A DNA stretch of 6,446 bases, from assembly GCA_016870235.1 (NCBI GenBank), contig VGCB01000165.1:1-6446 (forward strand), written 5' to 3'. Below, in pieces: positions 1 through 5,762 of the stretch; the first letter of the stretch is position 1, and the number at the start of each line of letters is the position of its first letter. Position numbers and translations under genes: made by a program. The stretch comes from Actinomycetota bacterium. GTDB taxonomy: Bacteria > Actinomycetota > Thermoleophilia > Gaiellales > Gaiellaceae. A model generated the notes under the pieces. It saw only the letters and a program-made list of their open reading frames with translations. It made no database searches and was not told the DNA's origin.

Positions 1-335
1 GGGTAGGGAAGCGTCGCGAAGAGGAGGGCGCGCTGCCGCCGCTCCGCCGCCGTGCGGGCGCCGGACGTCTCGACCGCGTGCCGCGTCTCCTCGATCAGGC
101 GGTCGTAGCGGACGCCGGACGGGCACGAGGTGAGGCAGGCCATGCAGCCGAGGCAGCGGTCGAAGTGCTCGACGCCCGCGCCGTCGGCGAGGCGCAGGGT
201 GCCGTCGATCGCGGCCTCCATCAGCTGGATGCGGCCGCGGGGCGAGTCCATCTCCTCCCGCCAGAGCGCGTAGGTCGGGCAGGTCGGCAGGCAGAAGCCG
301 CAGTGGACGCAGTCGCGCGTGAGCTCCCTCAGCAT
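1..335 (-). CDS. glcF: Glycolate oxidase iron-sulfur subunit GlcF (N-terminal part, runs off the window)
   Basis: Iron-sulfur subunit that carries electrons from the flavoprotein subunits of glycolate oxidase toward the membrane quinone pool. Translating the minus strand from the ATG at 335-333 gives 111 open codons before the window edge. Two ferredoxin-type CxxCxxCxxxCP motifs are visible: C9, C12, C15, C19 (CVHCGFCLPTCP) and C61, C64, C67, C71 (CLGCMACLTSCP), as expected for two [4Fe-4S] clusters. The spacer contains the family-typical SPRGRIQLM stretch (31-39). GlcF is usually about 400-430 residues, so the C-terminal CCG-type cysteine-rich domains lie outside the window. The start codon overlaps the end of glcE by seven bases (ATGCTGA), so translation is probably coupled. 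A generic lactate or glycerol-3-phosphate dehydrogenase Fe-S subunit is less likely given the D-E-F gene order. Confidence 0.93.
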   Translation of the reverse strand, partial: MLRELTRDCVHCGFCLPTCPTYALWREEMDSPRGRIQLMEAAIDGTLRLADGAGVEHFDRCLGCMACLTSCPSGVRYDRLIEETRHAVETSGARTAAERRQRALLFATLPY

Positions 336-1237
336 GCGACCAGCACTCCGGCCGGGTCGAGGCGCTCCTTGAGCGCGCGGCCGAGCCCACGGGCGCCCTC
401 CGAGAGGTCGCTCTCGACCGCCTGCGGGACGTAGGCGACGCCGGCGGCGGGGCGGACGAGCGCCTCGGAGAGCGTCGCGAGAGCGTCGCCGAGCCTGCCC
501 GGGTCGAACCGCGTGCGGCCAGCGGCCTCACCCTGCCGCCGCCGGCTCTCCTGCCAGACCTCGTCCGCCGCCTCCTCGCCGCCGACGAGCGCCCGGGCGG
601 CCTCGATCTGGGCCGCCACGGCCCGCTCCGCTCCCTCGAAGAGCACGGCGACCCGGCCCGGGTGGAGCACGTCGAGGGCGCTCGGCTGGAGCTGCGAGCG
701 CAGGAGCGTCCGCACCGCGGCGGCGCAATCGGCCGTCTCGACGACCAGCGTTCGTGCCGAGGGAGCGACGGGGTGCAGGCGCAGCGAGACCCGGCCGATC
801 AGCGCGAGCGTCCCGCGCGACCCGCAGACGAGCTTCGCGAGGTCGTAGCCGGCGACGTTCTTCACGACCTTGCCGCCAGAGCTCGCGATCGTCCCGTCTG
901 CGAGCACGAGCGTGGCGCCGAGGACGAGGTCGCGCGCGGAGCCGAACCGGTGCCGGAGCGGCCCCGAGAGATTGGCGGCGAGGCAGGCGCCGATCGTCGG
1001 GTCGCCCGGGGGATCGAGGCAGAGCCGCTGGCCGTGCGCGGCGAGCGCGGTGCGGAGCTGCGAGAGCCGCACGCCTGCCTCGACCGTGCAGGTGAGGTCG
1101 CCCGCCTCGTGCTCGAGGATCCGGTCGAGCCCGCCCGGGTCGAGGTCGCGGCCGATCGCCACCGGCCGCGCCTCCGCCGTCGCGGAGGCGAGGTACGACG
1201 CCGCCTCCTCGAGCGTGCGCGGGCGCGCGGCCGTCAA
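329..1237 (-). CDS. glcE: Glycolate oxidase FAD-binding-type subunit GlcE
   Basis: Second flavin-domain subunit of glycolate oxidase, related to the N-terminal half of GlcD. It has 302 residues, compared with about 350 for the E. coli protein. The PCMH-type FAD domain shows DPPGDPTIGACLAANLSGP (75-93), FGSARDLVLG (98-107), the hallmark GGKVVKNVAGYDLAKL (121-136) and GSRGTLALI (139-147). The C-terminus ends in the family-typical LKERLDPAGVLV (289-300). The start is TTG at 1237-1235, overlapping the glcD stop in a TTGA tetranucleotide, a classic re-initiation arrangement; no SD was needed to choose it. Oddity: residues 23-40 go directly from ARPVAIG to DLDPGGLDRIL, without the Gly-rich pyrophosphate-binding loop (RGGGTK-like) that normally sits there. 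FAD binding may therefore be altered or lost in this subunit, although the rest of the fold looks intact. Confidence 0.9.
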   Translation of the reverse strand: MTAARPRTLEEAASYLASATAEARPVAIGRDLDPGGLDRILEHEAGDLTCTVEAGVRLSQLRTALAAHGQRLCLDPPGDPTIGACLAANLSGPLRHRFGSARDLVLGATLVLADGTIASSGGKVVKNVAGYDLAKLVCGSRGTLALIGRVSLRLHPVAPSARTLVVETADCAAAVRTLLRSQLQPSALDVLHPGRVAVLFEGAERAVAAQIEAARALVGGEEAADEVWQESRRRQGEAAGRTRFDPGRLGDALATLSEALVRPAAGVAYVPQAVESDLSEGARGLGRALKERLDPAGVLVAC

Positions 1238-2691
1238 AATCGCTCTCCCAGGCCGAGCTGCTCGAGCACGTGCGGCCGGTACGGGCCCGGCACCTCGCCG
1301 CAGAGCCGCGGCGTCGGGATCACCTTGCCGGGGTTCGCGAGCCCGTCCGGGTCGAACGCGCGGCGGACGCGACCGAACACCTCGAGATCGCGGTCGGAGA
1401 ACATCCGTGGCATCGAGCAGGCCTTGTCGACGCCGATCCCGTGTTCACCCGTCAGCGAGCCGCCCGCCTCGAGGCAGGCGGCGAGGATCTGCTCGGCAAG
1501 CTCTTTCGCGCGCTCGACCTCGCCCGGGGCGCGGCTGTCGTAGAGGACGAGCGGGTGGAGGTTGCCGTCGCCCGCGTGGAACACGTTCCCGACCCGCAGG
1601 CCGTACTCGGACGACAGCTCCTCGATCCGGCGGAGCACCTCGGGGAGCTTCGTGCGGGGCACGACACCGTCCTGGACGTAGTAGTCGGGCGAGATCCGGC
1701 CCATCGCCGGGAACGCGCCCTTCCGGCCCTTCCAGAGGAGCACACGCTCCGCGTCGTCGCTCGCGACCCGGATCTCGAACGCGCCCTGAGCGCGGCAGAT
1801 GCGGTCGACGGCCACGACGTCCTCCTCGACCTGGACCGCGACCCCGTCGAGCTCGACCAGCAGCACCGCCTCGGCACCTTGCGGGTAGCCGAGCCGGAAG
1901 GCGAGCTCCGCGGCCTCGATCGTGAGGCGGTCCATCATCTCGAGCGCTGCCGGCGAGATCCCGGCCCCGACGATCGCGGACACCGCGCCGCCCGCGTCGT
2001 CGAGCGAGCGGAACGCCGCGAGCTGCGTGACCACGATCTCGGGGCTCCGCACGATGCGCAGCGTCGCCTCGACGGCGATCCCGAGCGTCCCCTCCGAGCC
2101 GACGAAGAGGCCCAGCAGGTCGGGCCCGTCGGGGTCGAGGGCCTTGCCGCCCAGCTCGACGAGCTCCCCGTCGGGCAGCACGACCTTGAGGCCGGTCACG
2201 TGCGTGACCGTGAAGCCGTTCTTGAGGCAGTGCGCGCCGCCGGAGTTCTCGGCGACGTTGCCGCCGATCGTGCACACCTGCTGCGACGAGGGATCCGGCG
2301 CGTAGAAGAAGCCGTCCGCCGCGATCGCCTTCGTCACGTCGAGGTTCGCGACCCCGGGCTCGACGACGACCCGCTGCGCGTCGAGGTCGATCTCGAGGAT
2401 CCGTTCCATCCGCGCCACCGAGACGACGACGCCGTCCGCGACCGGCAGCGCGCCGCCCGAGAGCCCGGTGCCGGCACCCCGGGCGACGAACGGGATCCCG
2501 TGAGCGCTGCAGAGCCGGAGCACCGCCTGCACCTCGGCCACCGATCCCGGCAGCACGACGCACGCGGGCGTGGCGCGCCAGCCGGTGAGGCCGTCGCAGT
2601 CGTACACGCGAAGGTCGTCCGGGGCGGTGAGGACGTGCGCGGCGCCGACCGCGCCGACGAGCTGGGCAACGATCGACGTCTCGAGCGCCAC
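1234..2691 (-). CDS. glcD: Glycolate oxidase FAD-linked catalytic subunit GlcD
   Basis: Flavoprotein that oxidises glycolate to glyoxylate (family members also take D-lactate or other 2-hydroxy acids). It has 485 residues, normal for GlcD. The FAD PCMH domain shows RGAGTGLSGG (71-80, pyrophosphate loop), APDPSSQQVCTIGGNVAENSGG in the region 131-152, and GSEGTLGI (198-205). The C-terminal FAD-oxidase domain shows RKGAFPAMG (323-331), the metal-site motif HAGDGNLHP (H372, H379), GEHGIG (415-420) and the terminal FDPDGLANPGKVIP (446-459). All expected catalytic elements are present. The start is GTG at 2691-2689; the frame has a TAG at 2715-2713 and no other start codon between, so this is the most upstream start possible. 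It is the first gene of the glcDEF operon and diverges from the FAH-family gene. An exact substrate other than glycolate cannot be excluded, but the D-E-F set favours glycolate. Confidence 0.95.
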   Translation of the reverse strand: MALETSIVAQLVGAVGAAHVLTAPDDLRVYDCDGLTGWRATPACVVLPGSVAEVQAVLRLCSAHGIPFVARGAGTGLSGGALPVADGVVVSVARMERILEIDLDAQRVVVEPGVANLDVTKAIAADGFFYAPDPSSQQVCTIGGNVAENSGGAHCLKNGFTVTHVTGLKVVLPDGELVELGGKALDPDGPDLLGLFVGSEGTLGIAVEATLRIVRSPEIVVTQLAAFRSLDDAGGAVSAIVGAGISPAALEMMDRLTIEAAELAFRLGYPQGAEAVLLVELDGVAVQVEEDVVAVDRICRAQGAFEIRVASDDAERVLLWKGRKGAFPAMGRISPDYYVQDGVVPRTKLPEVLRRIEELSSEYGLRVGNVFHAGDGNLHPLVLYDSRAPGEVERAKELAEQILAACLEAGGSLTGEHGIGVDKACSMPRMFSDRDLEVFGRVRRAFDPDGLANPGKVIPTPRLCGEVPGPYRPHVLEQLGLGERF

Positions 2692-2698
2692 GCGGGCA

Positions 2699-2704
2699 AG
2701 TCTA
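2699..2704 (-). promoter_or_regulatory. Putative -10 element of the glcDEF promoter, leaderless geometry
   Basis: On the minus strand the hexamer TAGACT (TANNNT type) is followed by seven bases and then the GTG start of glcD at 2691. That distance would place the transcription start on or beside the start codon, giving a leaderless mRNA as is common in actinobacteria. There is no good SD at normal spacing; the nearest GGAG is about 18 bases upstream of the GTG. No convincing -35 hexamer is visible. The element overlaps a small inverted repeat (AAGT-CT-ACTT, 2698-2707). Confidence 0.4.
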
Positions 2705-2726
2705 CTTCGCTCCTACCCGTTCTCCG

Positions 2727-2752
2727 TCGCCCGGCGATGCACTAGGATCGCC
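2727..2752. promoter_or_regulatory. Inverted-repeat cluster between glcD and the FAH gene, possible operator
   Basis: The 63-base divergent intergenic region contains three copies of one half-site: TCGCC at 2727-2731, GGCGA at 2733-2737 and TCGCC at 2748-2752. The first two form the perfect 11-base palindrome TCGCC-C-GGCGA. The second and third form the dyad GGCGAT-N8-ATCGCC (2733-2738 and 2747-2752), whose spacer carries most of the TAGGAT -10 element of the plus-strand gene. This placement would suit a repressor acting on one or both promoters. No regulator gene lies in the window, and short GC-rich repeats arise easily by chance in such DNA. Confidence 0.3.
2743..2748 (+). promoter_or_regulatory. 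Putative -10 element of the FAH-gene promoter, leaderless geometry
   Basis: TAGGAT fits the TANNNT -10 pattern and ends six bases before the ATG at 2755, which would put the transcription start at the A of the start codon. The overlapping AGGA at 2744-2747 could instead act as a weak ribosome binding site with a seven-base spacer. The two readings are mutually exclusive for a single transcript start. No clear -35 is present; TTCTCC at 2720-2725 is the best match at 17-base spacing and is poor. Confidence 0.4.
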
Positions 2753-2754
2753 CC

Positions 2755-3405
2755 ATGCCGATCCCGATCTCCCGCCCCGGCAAGATCATCTGCGTCGGGC
2801 TCAACTACAAGGACCACGCCGAGGAGCAGGGTGTCGCGCTGCCGCCGGCGCCGCTCTTCTTCGCCAAGTACACGTCGTCGCTCGTCGGGCCGGGCGACCC
2901 GATCGTGATCCCGTCCGTCGTCGAGCAGGCCGACTACGAGGCGGAGCTCGGGGTCGTGATCGGCCGGACCGTGAAGAAGGTGTCGCGTGAGAACGCGTTC
3001 GAGGCGGTGAAGGGCTATCTCGTCGCCAACGACGTCTCCGCCCGCGACCTCCAGTTCGCCGACAAGCAGTGGACGCGCGGGAAGTCGCCGGACACGTTCT
3101 GCCCGGTCGGGCCGATGACGCCGGCCTCGGAGGTCGCCGATCCGCACGCCCTCGGGATCCGCGCGATCCTGAACGGCGAGACGATGCAGGACTCGTCCAC
3201 CTCCAACCTCATCTTCGGGATCGACGAGATCATCAGCTACGCCTCCCAGACCTCGACGCTCGAGGAAGGGGACCTCATCCTCACGGGCACGCCGGCCGGG
3301 GTCGGCGTCTTCCGCGATCCCCAGCGGCTGCTGCGGCCGGGAGACGAGATCACGATCGAGATCGACGGGCTCACCTCGATCACGAACCCCGTCGTCGGCG
3401 AGTAG
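2755..3405 (+). CDS. Fumarylacetoacetate hydrolase (FAH)-fold family enzyme, probable small oxo-acid hydrolase/decarboxylase/tautomerase
   Basis: Soluble Mg2+/Mn2+-dependent enzyme of the FAH superfamily, whose members hydrolyse acylpyruvates, decarboxylate or tautomerise oxaloacetate, or act in homoprotocatechuate degradation. It has 216 residues, the short single-domain form with no N-terminal extension. Family marks in order are VGLNYKDHAEE (14-24), DYEAELGVVIG (60-70) with metal ligands E62 and E64, NDVSARDLQ (92-100) with ligand D93, GKSPDTFCPVGP (109-120), LNGETMQ (139-145), LEEGDLILTGTPAGVG (169-184) and a C-terminal RPGDEITIEIDGLTSITNPV (194-213). All three metal ligands are present, so it should be active. 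It starts at ATG 2755, diverges from glcDEF across 63 bases and leads the plus-strand cluster. The substrate cannot be read from sequence; the pairing with glycolate oxidase favours a central C3-C5 oxo-acid over an aromatic catabolite, because no other aromatic ring-cleavage genes are nearby. Confidence 0.92.
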   Translation: MPIPISRPGKIICVGLNYKDHAEEQGVALPPAPLFFAKYTSSLVGPGDPIVIPSVVEQADYEAELGVVIGRTVKKVSRENAFEAVKGYLVANDVSARDLQFADKQWTRGKSPDTFCPVGPMTPASEVADPHALGIRAILNGETMQDSSTSNLIFGIDEIISYASQTSTLEEGDLILTGTPAGVGVFRDPQRLLRPGDEITIEIDGLTSITNPVVGE

Positions 3406-3426
3406 CACCGCGGCCGGGGCGCGCCC

Positions 3427-4617
3427 GTGAGCGCGAACGGGCTCTCCGGACATCACCGGACGGCGCTCCTCGTCGGCCTGCTCCTCGGCGCGCTCGCCCT
3501 CCGCCCGCAGATCGTCGGCGTCGGGCCGCTGATCCCGCGGATCCAGGACGACCTCGACACCTCGCACGCGGTCGTCGGTCTCCTGGGAACGATCCCGGTC
3601 GTCTGCATGGGCATCTTCGCGCCGCCGGCCGCGTACATGGCGTCCGTGCTCGGCACCCGGCGGACGATCGGTCTCGCGATCCTCGTGGTCGGGGTGTTCG
3701 GCGTCCTGCGGACGCTCGTCGACGAGGCCTGGCTCGTCGTCGTCCTCACCTGGCCGGTCGGGATCGGCATGGGCGTCGCCGGCGCCCTGGCGCCGGTCGC
3801 GGTCAAGGAGCGGCTCGGGACGCGACCGGCGGCCGGCACGGGCGCGTACACGACCGGGATCCAGACCGGGGCGTTCGTCTCGGCCGCGATCGCCGTTCCG
3901 CTCGCCGACGCGCTCGGCGGCTGGCGCTGGTCGCTCGGGCTGATGTCAACCGTCTCGATCGTGCTCGGCGTGATCTGGTTCCGTCTCGTCGACGACGTGC
4001 CGCGCCCGGCCGTCCGCGTCCGGCCGCCGCGGCTGCCGTGGTCGAGCCCGATCGCCTGGCTCCTCGTGGCGGCGTTCGGGTGCATGGCGATGTCGTACTA
4101 CGGGCTCAACGCCTGGTTGGCCGACAGCTTCGTCGAGCGTGGCTGGAGCGAGAGCTCGGCGGGGTGGCTGCTCGCGCTCTCGCAGCTCTCGGCGATCCCG
4201 GCGTCGTTCGGGATCCCGTGGCTCTCGGATCGGGTCGGACGCCGGCAGCCGTTCCTCGTCGGCATGAGCTCGACGTTCCTCCTCGCAGTGCTCCTGATCG
4301 TCGTCGTCCCCTCGGGCGCCTGGGCGTGGGCGCTCTTCATCGGCCTTGCACAGGGCGGGATGTTCGGGCTCGCGATCACGCTGCCGCTGGACGTCGAGGA
4401 GCGGGTCGAGCGCGTCGGCGCGCTGCTCGCGATGCAGCTCGGGCTCGGCTACACGATCGGCGCCACGAGCCCGTTCGTCCTCGGCGCGATCCGCGACGCG
4501 ACCGGCTCCTTCAGCGGCTCCCTCTGGGCGATCGTCGGTCTTCTCGTCCTCCTCGTCACCTGCGTCTCGCTGCTCCCGCGCGCGCGGCGCCGCGAGGCCG
4601 TCGCGATCGGGGGCTGA
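3427..4617 (+). CDS. MFS transporter, CynX/NimT-like
   Basis: Inner-membrane major facilitator superfamily protein of 396 residues with about twelve hydrophobic segments: roughly 12-31, 49-73, 80-97, 102-127, 143-162, 169-187, 208-228, 245-263, 274-294, 298-320, 330-354 and 363-384, with a charged central loop at 188-206. The first helix ends in ALRPQIVGVGPLIPRIQDDL (24-43), resembling the LRPxxxxVGPLLPxI signature of the CynX (cyanate) / NimT (2-nitroimidazole) branch. GAYTTGIQTGAF (139-150) and LADALGGWRWSLGL (159-172) also match that branch. WLSDRVGRRQ (265-274) is the motif-A-like loop between helices 8 and 9. The start is GTG 3427, the first start after the in-frame TAG that ends the FAH gene; GGGG at 3416-3419 may serve as a weak SD. 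No cyanase gene is seen, so the cargo is unknown; export of a drug-like compound or uptake of a small anion are both possible. Confidence 0.88.
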   Translation: MSANGLSGHHRTALLVGLLLGALALRPQIVGVGPLIPRIQDDLDTSHAVVGLLGTIPVVCMGIFAPPAAYMASVLGTRRTIGLAILVVGVFGVLRTLVDEAWLVVVLTWPVGIGMGVAGALAPVAVKERLGTRPAAGTGAYTTGIQTGAFVSAAIAVPLADALGGWRWSLGLMSTVSIVLGVIWFRLVDDVPRPAVRVRPPRLPWSSPIAWLLVAAFGCMAMSYYGLNAWLADSFVERGWSESSAGWLLALSQLSAIPASFGIPWLSDRVGRRQPFLVGMSSTFLLAVLLIVVVPSGAWAWALFIGLAQGGMFGLAITLPLDVEERVERVGALLAMQLGLGYTIGATSPFVLGAIRDATGSFSGSLWAIVGLLVLLVTCVSLLPRARRREAVAIGG

Positions 4618-4626
4618 GCCGAGCCG

Positions 4627-5439
4627 GTGAGCTGGATCGTCCTCACCGGTGTCTCCCTCGCGGCCGCCGTGGCTGCCTGGGCCTGGCTCGAGGCTGGCCT
4701 CCTGCGGACGCGGTCGCTCGAGCTCGCGGTGCCCGGTCTGCCGGCGGCGCTCGACGGCGTCCGGGTCGTCCACCTCTCCGACTTCCATCTCGGCGCGCCG
4801 CTCTCGCGCGGGAACGGCGCCTCCGAGCGCGCCGCAGCCTGGGCGGCGGGACGCGGCGCGGAGCTCGTCTGCATCACCGGCGACCTCGTCTCGCACCCCC
4901 GCGGCGAGCCGCGTCTGCGGCGGATCATCGACCTGCTCGGGACGCCGTACGTCGTGCTCGGGAACCACGACGTCGCGATCACCCGCGACCCCTTTTCGCG
5001 GGCTGCCGAGCTCGACGATCTCGCTGCCGCCGTGCTGCTCCAGGACGCGTCGGTCGTGGTCGACGTCCGCGGCGTCTCCGTGCAGATCGCGGGCCTCGAC
5101 CCGCGGACGTACAACCTCGACCGCGAGAGCGGCCCCTCGCTCGCCGATCCGGAGGCGGGGCTCCGGATCCTGCTCTGCCACTACCCGCGCGTCGTCAACC
5201 GGCTCACTCCCGGCGTCTTCCACCTCGTGCTCGCGGGCCACCTCCACGCCGGCCAGATCGTCCTCCCGTTGCCCTGGAAGCGGATCACGCTCGCGCACCC
5301 GTCGGCGACCTTCGTGCGCGGCGTCTACCGCACGGGCGCGACGGTGCTCCACGTCTCGCCCGGCACGGGGACGACGTTCGTGCCGTTTCGCCTCTTCGCG
5401 CGGCCCGAGGTCACCGAGCTCGTGCTCCGGCCTGCCTAG
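4627..5439 (+). CDS. Membrane-anchored metallophosphoesterase, YaeI/YkoQ-like
   Basis: Calcineurin-like phosphoesterase of 270 residues. It begins with a single hydrophobic segment (about residues 3-20) that looks like an uncleaved signal anchor, followed by the catalytic domain. All dimetal-site blocks are present: SDFHLG (D52, H54), TGDLVS (D86), GNHD (N113, H114, D115), CHYP (H185) and GHLHAGQ (H205, H207). Length and the GHLHAGQ-LPLPW spacing resemble the YaeI/YkoQ group, which is linked to phosphodiester or lipid-headgroup substrates; the true substrate here is unknown. The start is GTG 4627, nine bases after the transporter stop, with no strong SD. The stop codon TAG is the beginning of the proposed -10 hexamer for the next gene. 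Confidence 0.92.
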   Translation: MSWIVLTGVSLAAAVAAWAWLEAGLLRTRSLELAVPGLPAALDGVRVVHLSDFHLGAPLSRGNGASERAAAWAAGRGAELVCITGDLVSHPRGEPRLRRIIDLLGTPYVVLGNHDVAITRDPFSRAAELDDLAAAVLLQDASVVVDVRGVSVQIAGLDPRTYNLDRESGPSLADPEAGLRILLCHYPRVVNRLTPGVFHLVLAGHLHAGQIVLPLPWKRITLAHPSATFVRGVYRTGATVLHVSPGTGTTFVPFRLFARPEVTELVLRPA

Positions 5440-5442
5440 AAT
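5437..5442 (+). promoter_or_regulatory. Putative -10 element upstream of the Asp23/Gls24 gene
   Basis: TAGAAT begins with the stop codon of the phosphoesterase gene and is followed by seven bases and then the ATC at 5450 that I take as the next gene's start. The surrounding CTAGAATCG closely resembles CTAGGATCG upstream of the FAH-gene ATG, where the same hexamer-to-start geometry occurs. This supports an internal, leaderless-type promoter within the cluster. No -35 match stands out. Confidence 0.4.
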
Positions 5443-5449
5443 CGGGTCC

Positions 5450-5758
5450 ATCGACGCGCAGCCGGTCATCTCGCACGAGATCCTCGCCGCCTATGCCGGC
5501 GACGTGGCCCGCACGGTCGACGGCGTCCTCGGGCTGTTCGAGAGCCCGCTCCACCGGAAGCCCGTCCGCGTCGACGCGGCGAACGGAGAGGTCTCGATCG
5601 AGATCCACCTCTCGGTCGCCTTCGGCGCGCACGTGCCCACCGTCGGCGCGGCCGTCCAGGAGGCAGTCGTCCGGTACCTCGAGCGGATGGCGCACGTGCG
5701 GCCCGCGACCGTGGACGTCGTCGTCGACGACGTGCAGGCGCCGCGCGCCGCCGCCTGA
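5450..5758 (+). CDS. Asp23/Gls24 family envelope-stress-type protein, apparent ATC start
   Basis: Small protein of 102 residues matching the Asp23/Gls24 (DUF322) family: VISHEILAAYAGDVARTVDG (6-25), GLFESPLH (28-35), VDAANGEVSIEIHLSVAFGA (41-60), VPTVGAAVQEAVVRYLERM (62-80) and VDVVVDDV (88-95). Family members in Firmicutes and Actinobacteria are associated with the cell envelope; their biochemical role is poorly defined. There is no membrane segment and the length is normal for the short form. The frame has no ATG, GTG or TTG near the expected N-terminus. The first GTG (5504) would remove the conserved first helix, and a CTG at 5432 would overlap the previous gene. ATC at 5450 gives a natural N-terminus and sits seven bases after TAGAAT, so I chose it. 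A base error turning ATG into ATC, or use of the CTG, remains possible. Confidence 0.8.
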   Translation: MDAQPVISHEILAAYAGDVARTVDGVLGLFESPLHRKPVRVDAANGEVSIEIHLSVAFGAHVPTVGAAVQEAVVRYLERMAHVRPATVDVVVDDVQAPRAAA

Positions 5759-5762
5759 GCAG

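Noticed and set aside
662..1543. 293-codon plus-strand open frame across the glcE/glcD junction
   Set aside because: It is antisense to two conserved genes, with the Arg/Ala-rich composition of a shadow frame.
1270..2745. 491-codon plus-strand open frame opposite glcD
   Set aside because: It is antisense to a fully conserved GlcD; its composition (Arg, Asp, Val, Glu, His rich) is the usual mirror of GC-rich coding DNA and no domain is recognisable.
2713..3567. 284-codon minus-strand open frame opposite the FAH gene
   Set aside because: It is the antisense of a conserved enzyme and would cross the proposed divergent control region; no recognisable protein.
3946..5469. 507-codon minus-strand open frame opposite the transporter, phosphoesterase and Asp23 genes
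   Set aside because: It spans three real genes on the other strand, is highly charged and low in complexity, and shows no motif.
3069..5762. Very long plus-strand open frame that continues into the GNAT-like gene (1105 codons in all)
   Set aside because: Upstream of 5763 the translation is Arg/Pro/Ala-rich low-complexity protein in a different frame from the well-supported FAH, transporter, phosphoesterase and Asp23 genes. Long stop-free shadow frames are expected at this GC content; only the part from 5763 is a real gene.
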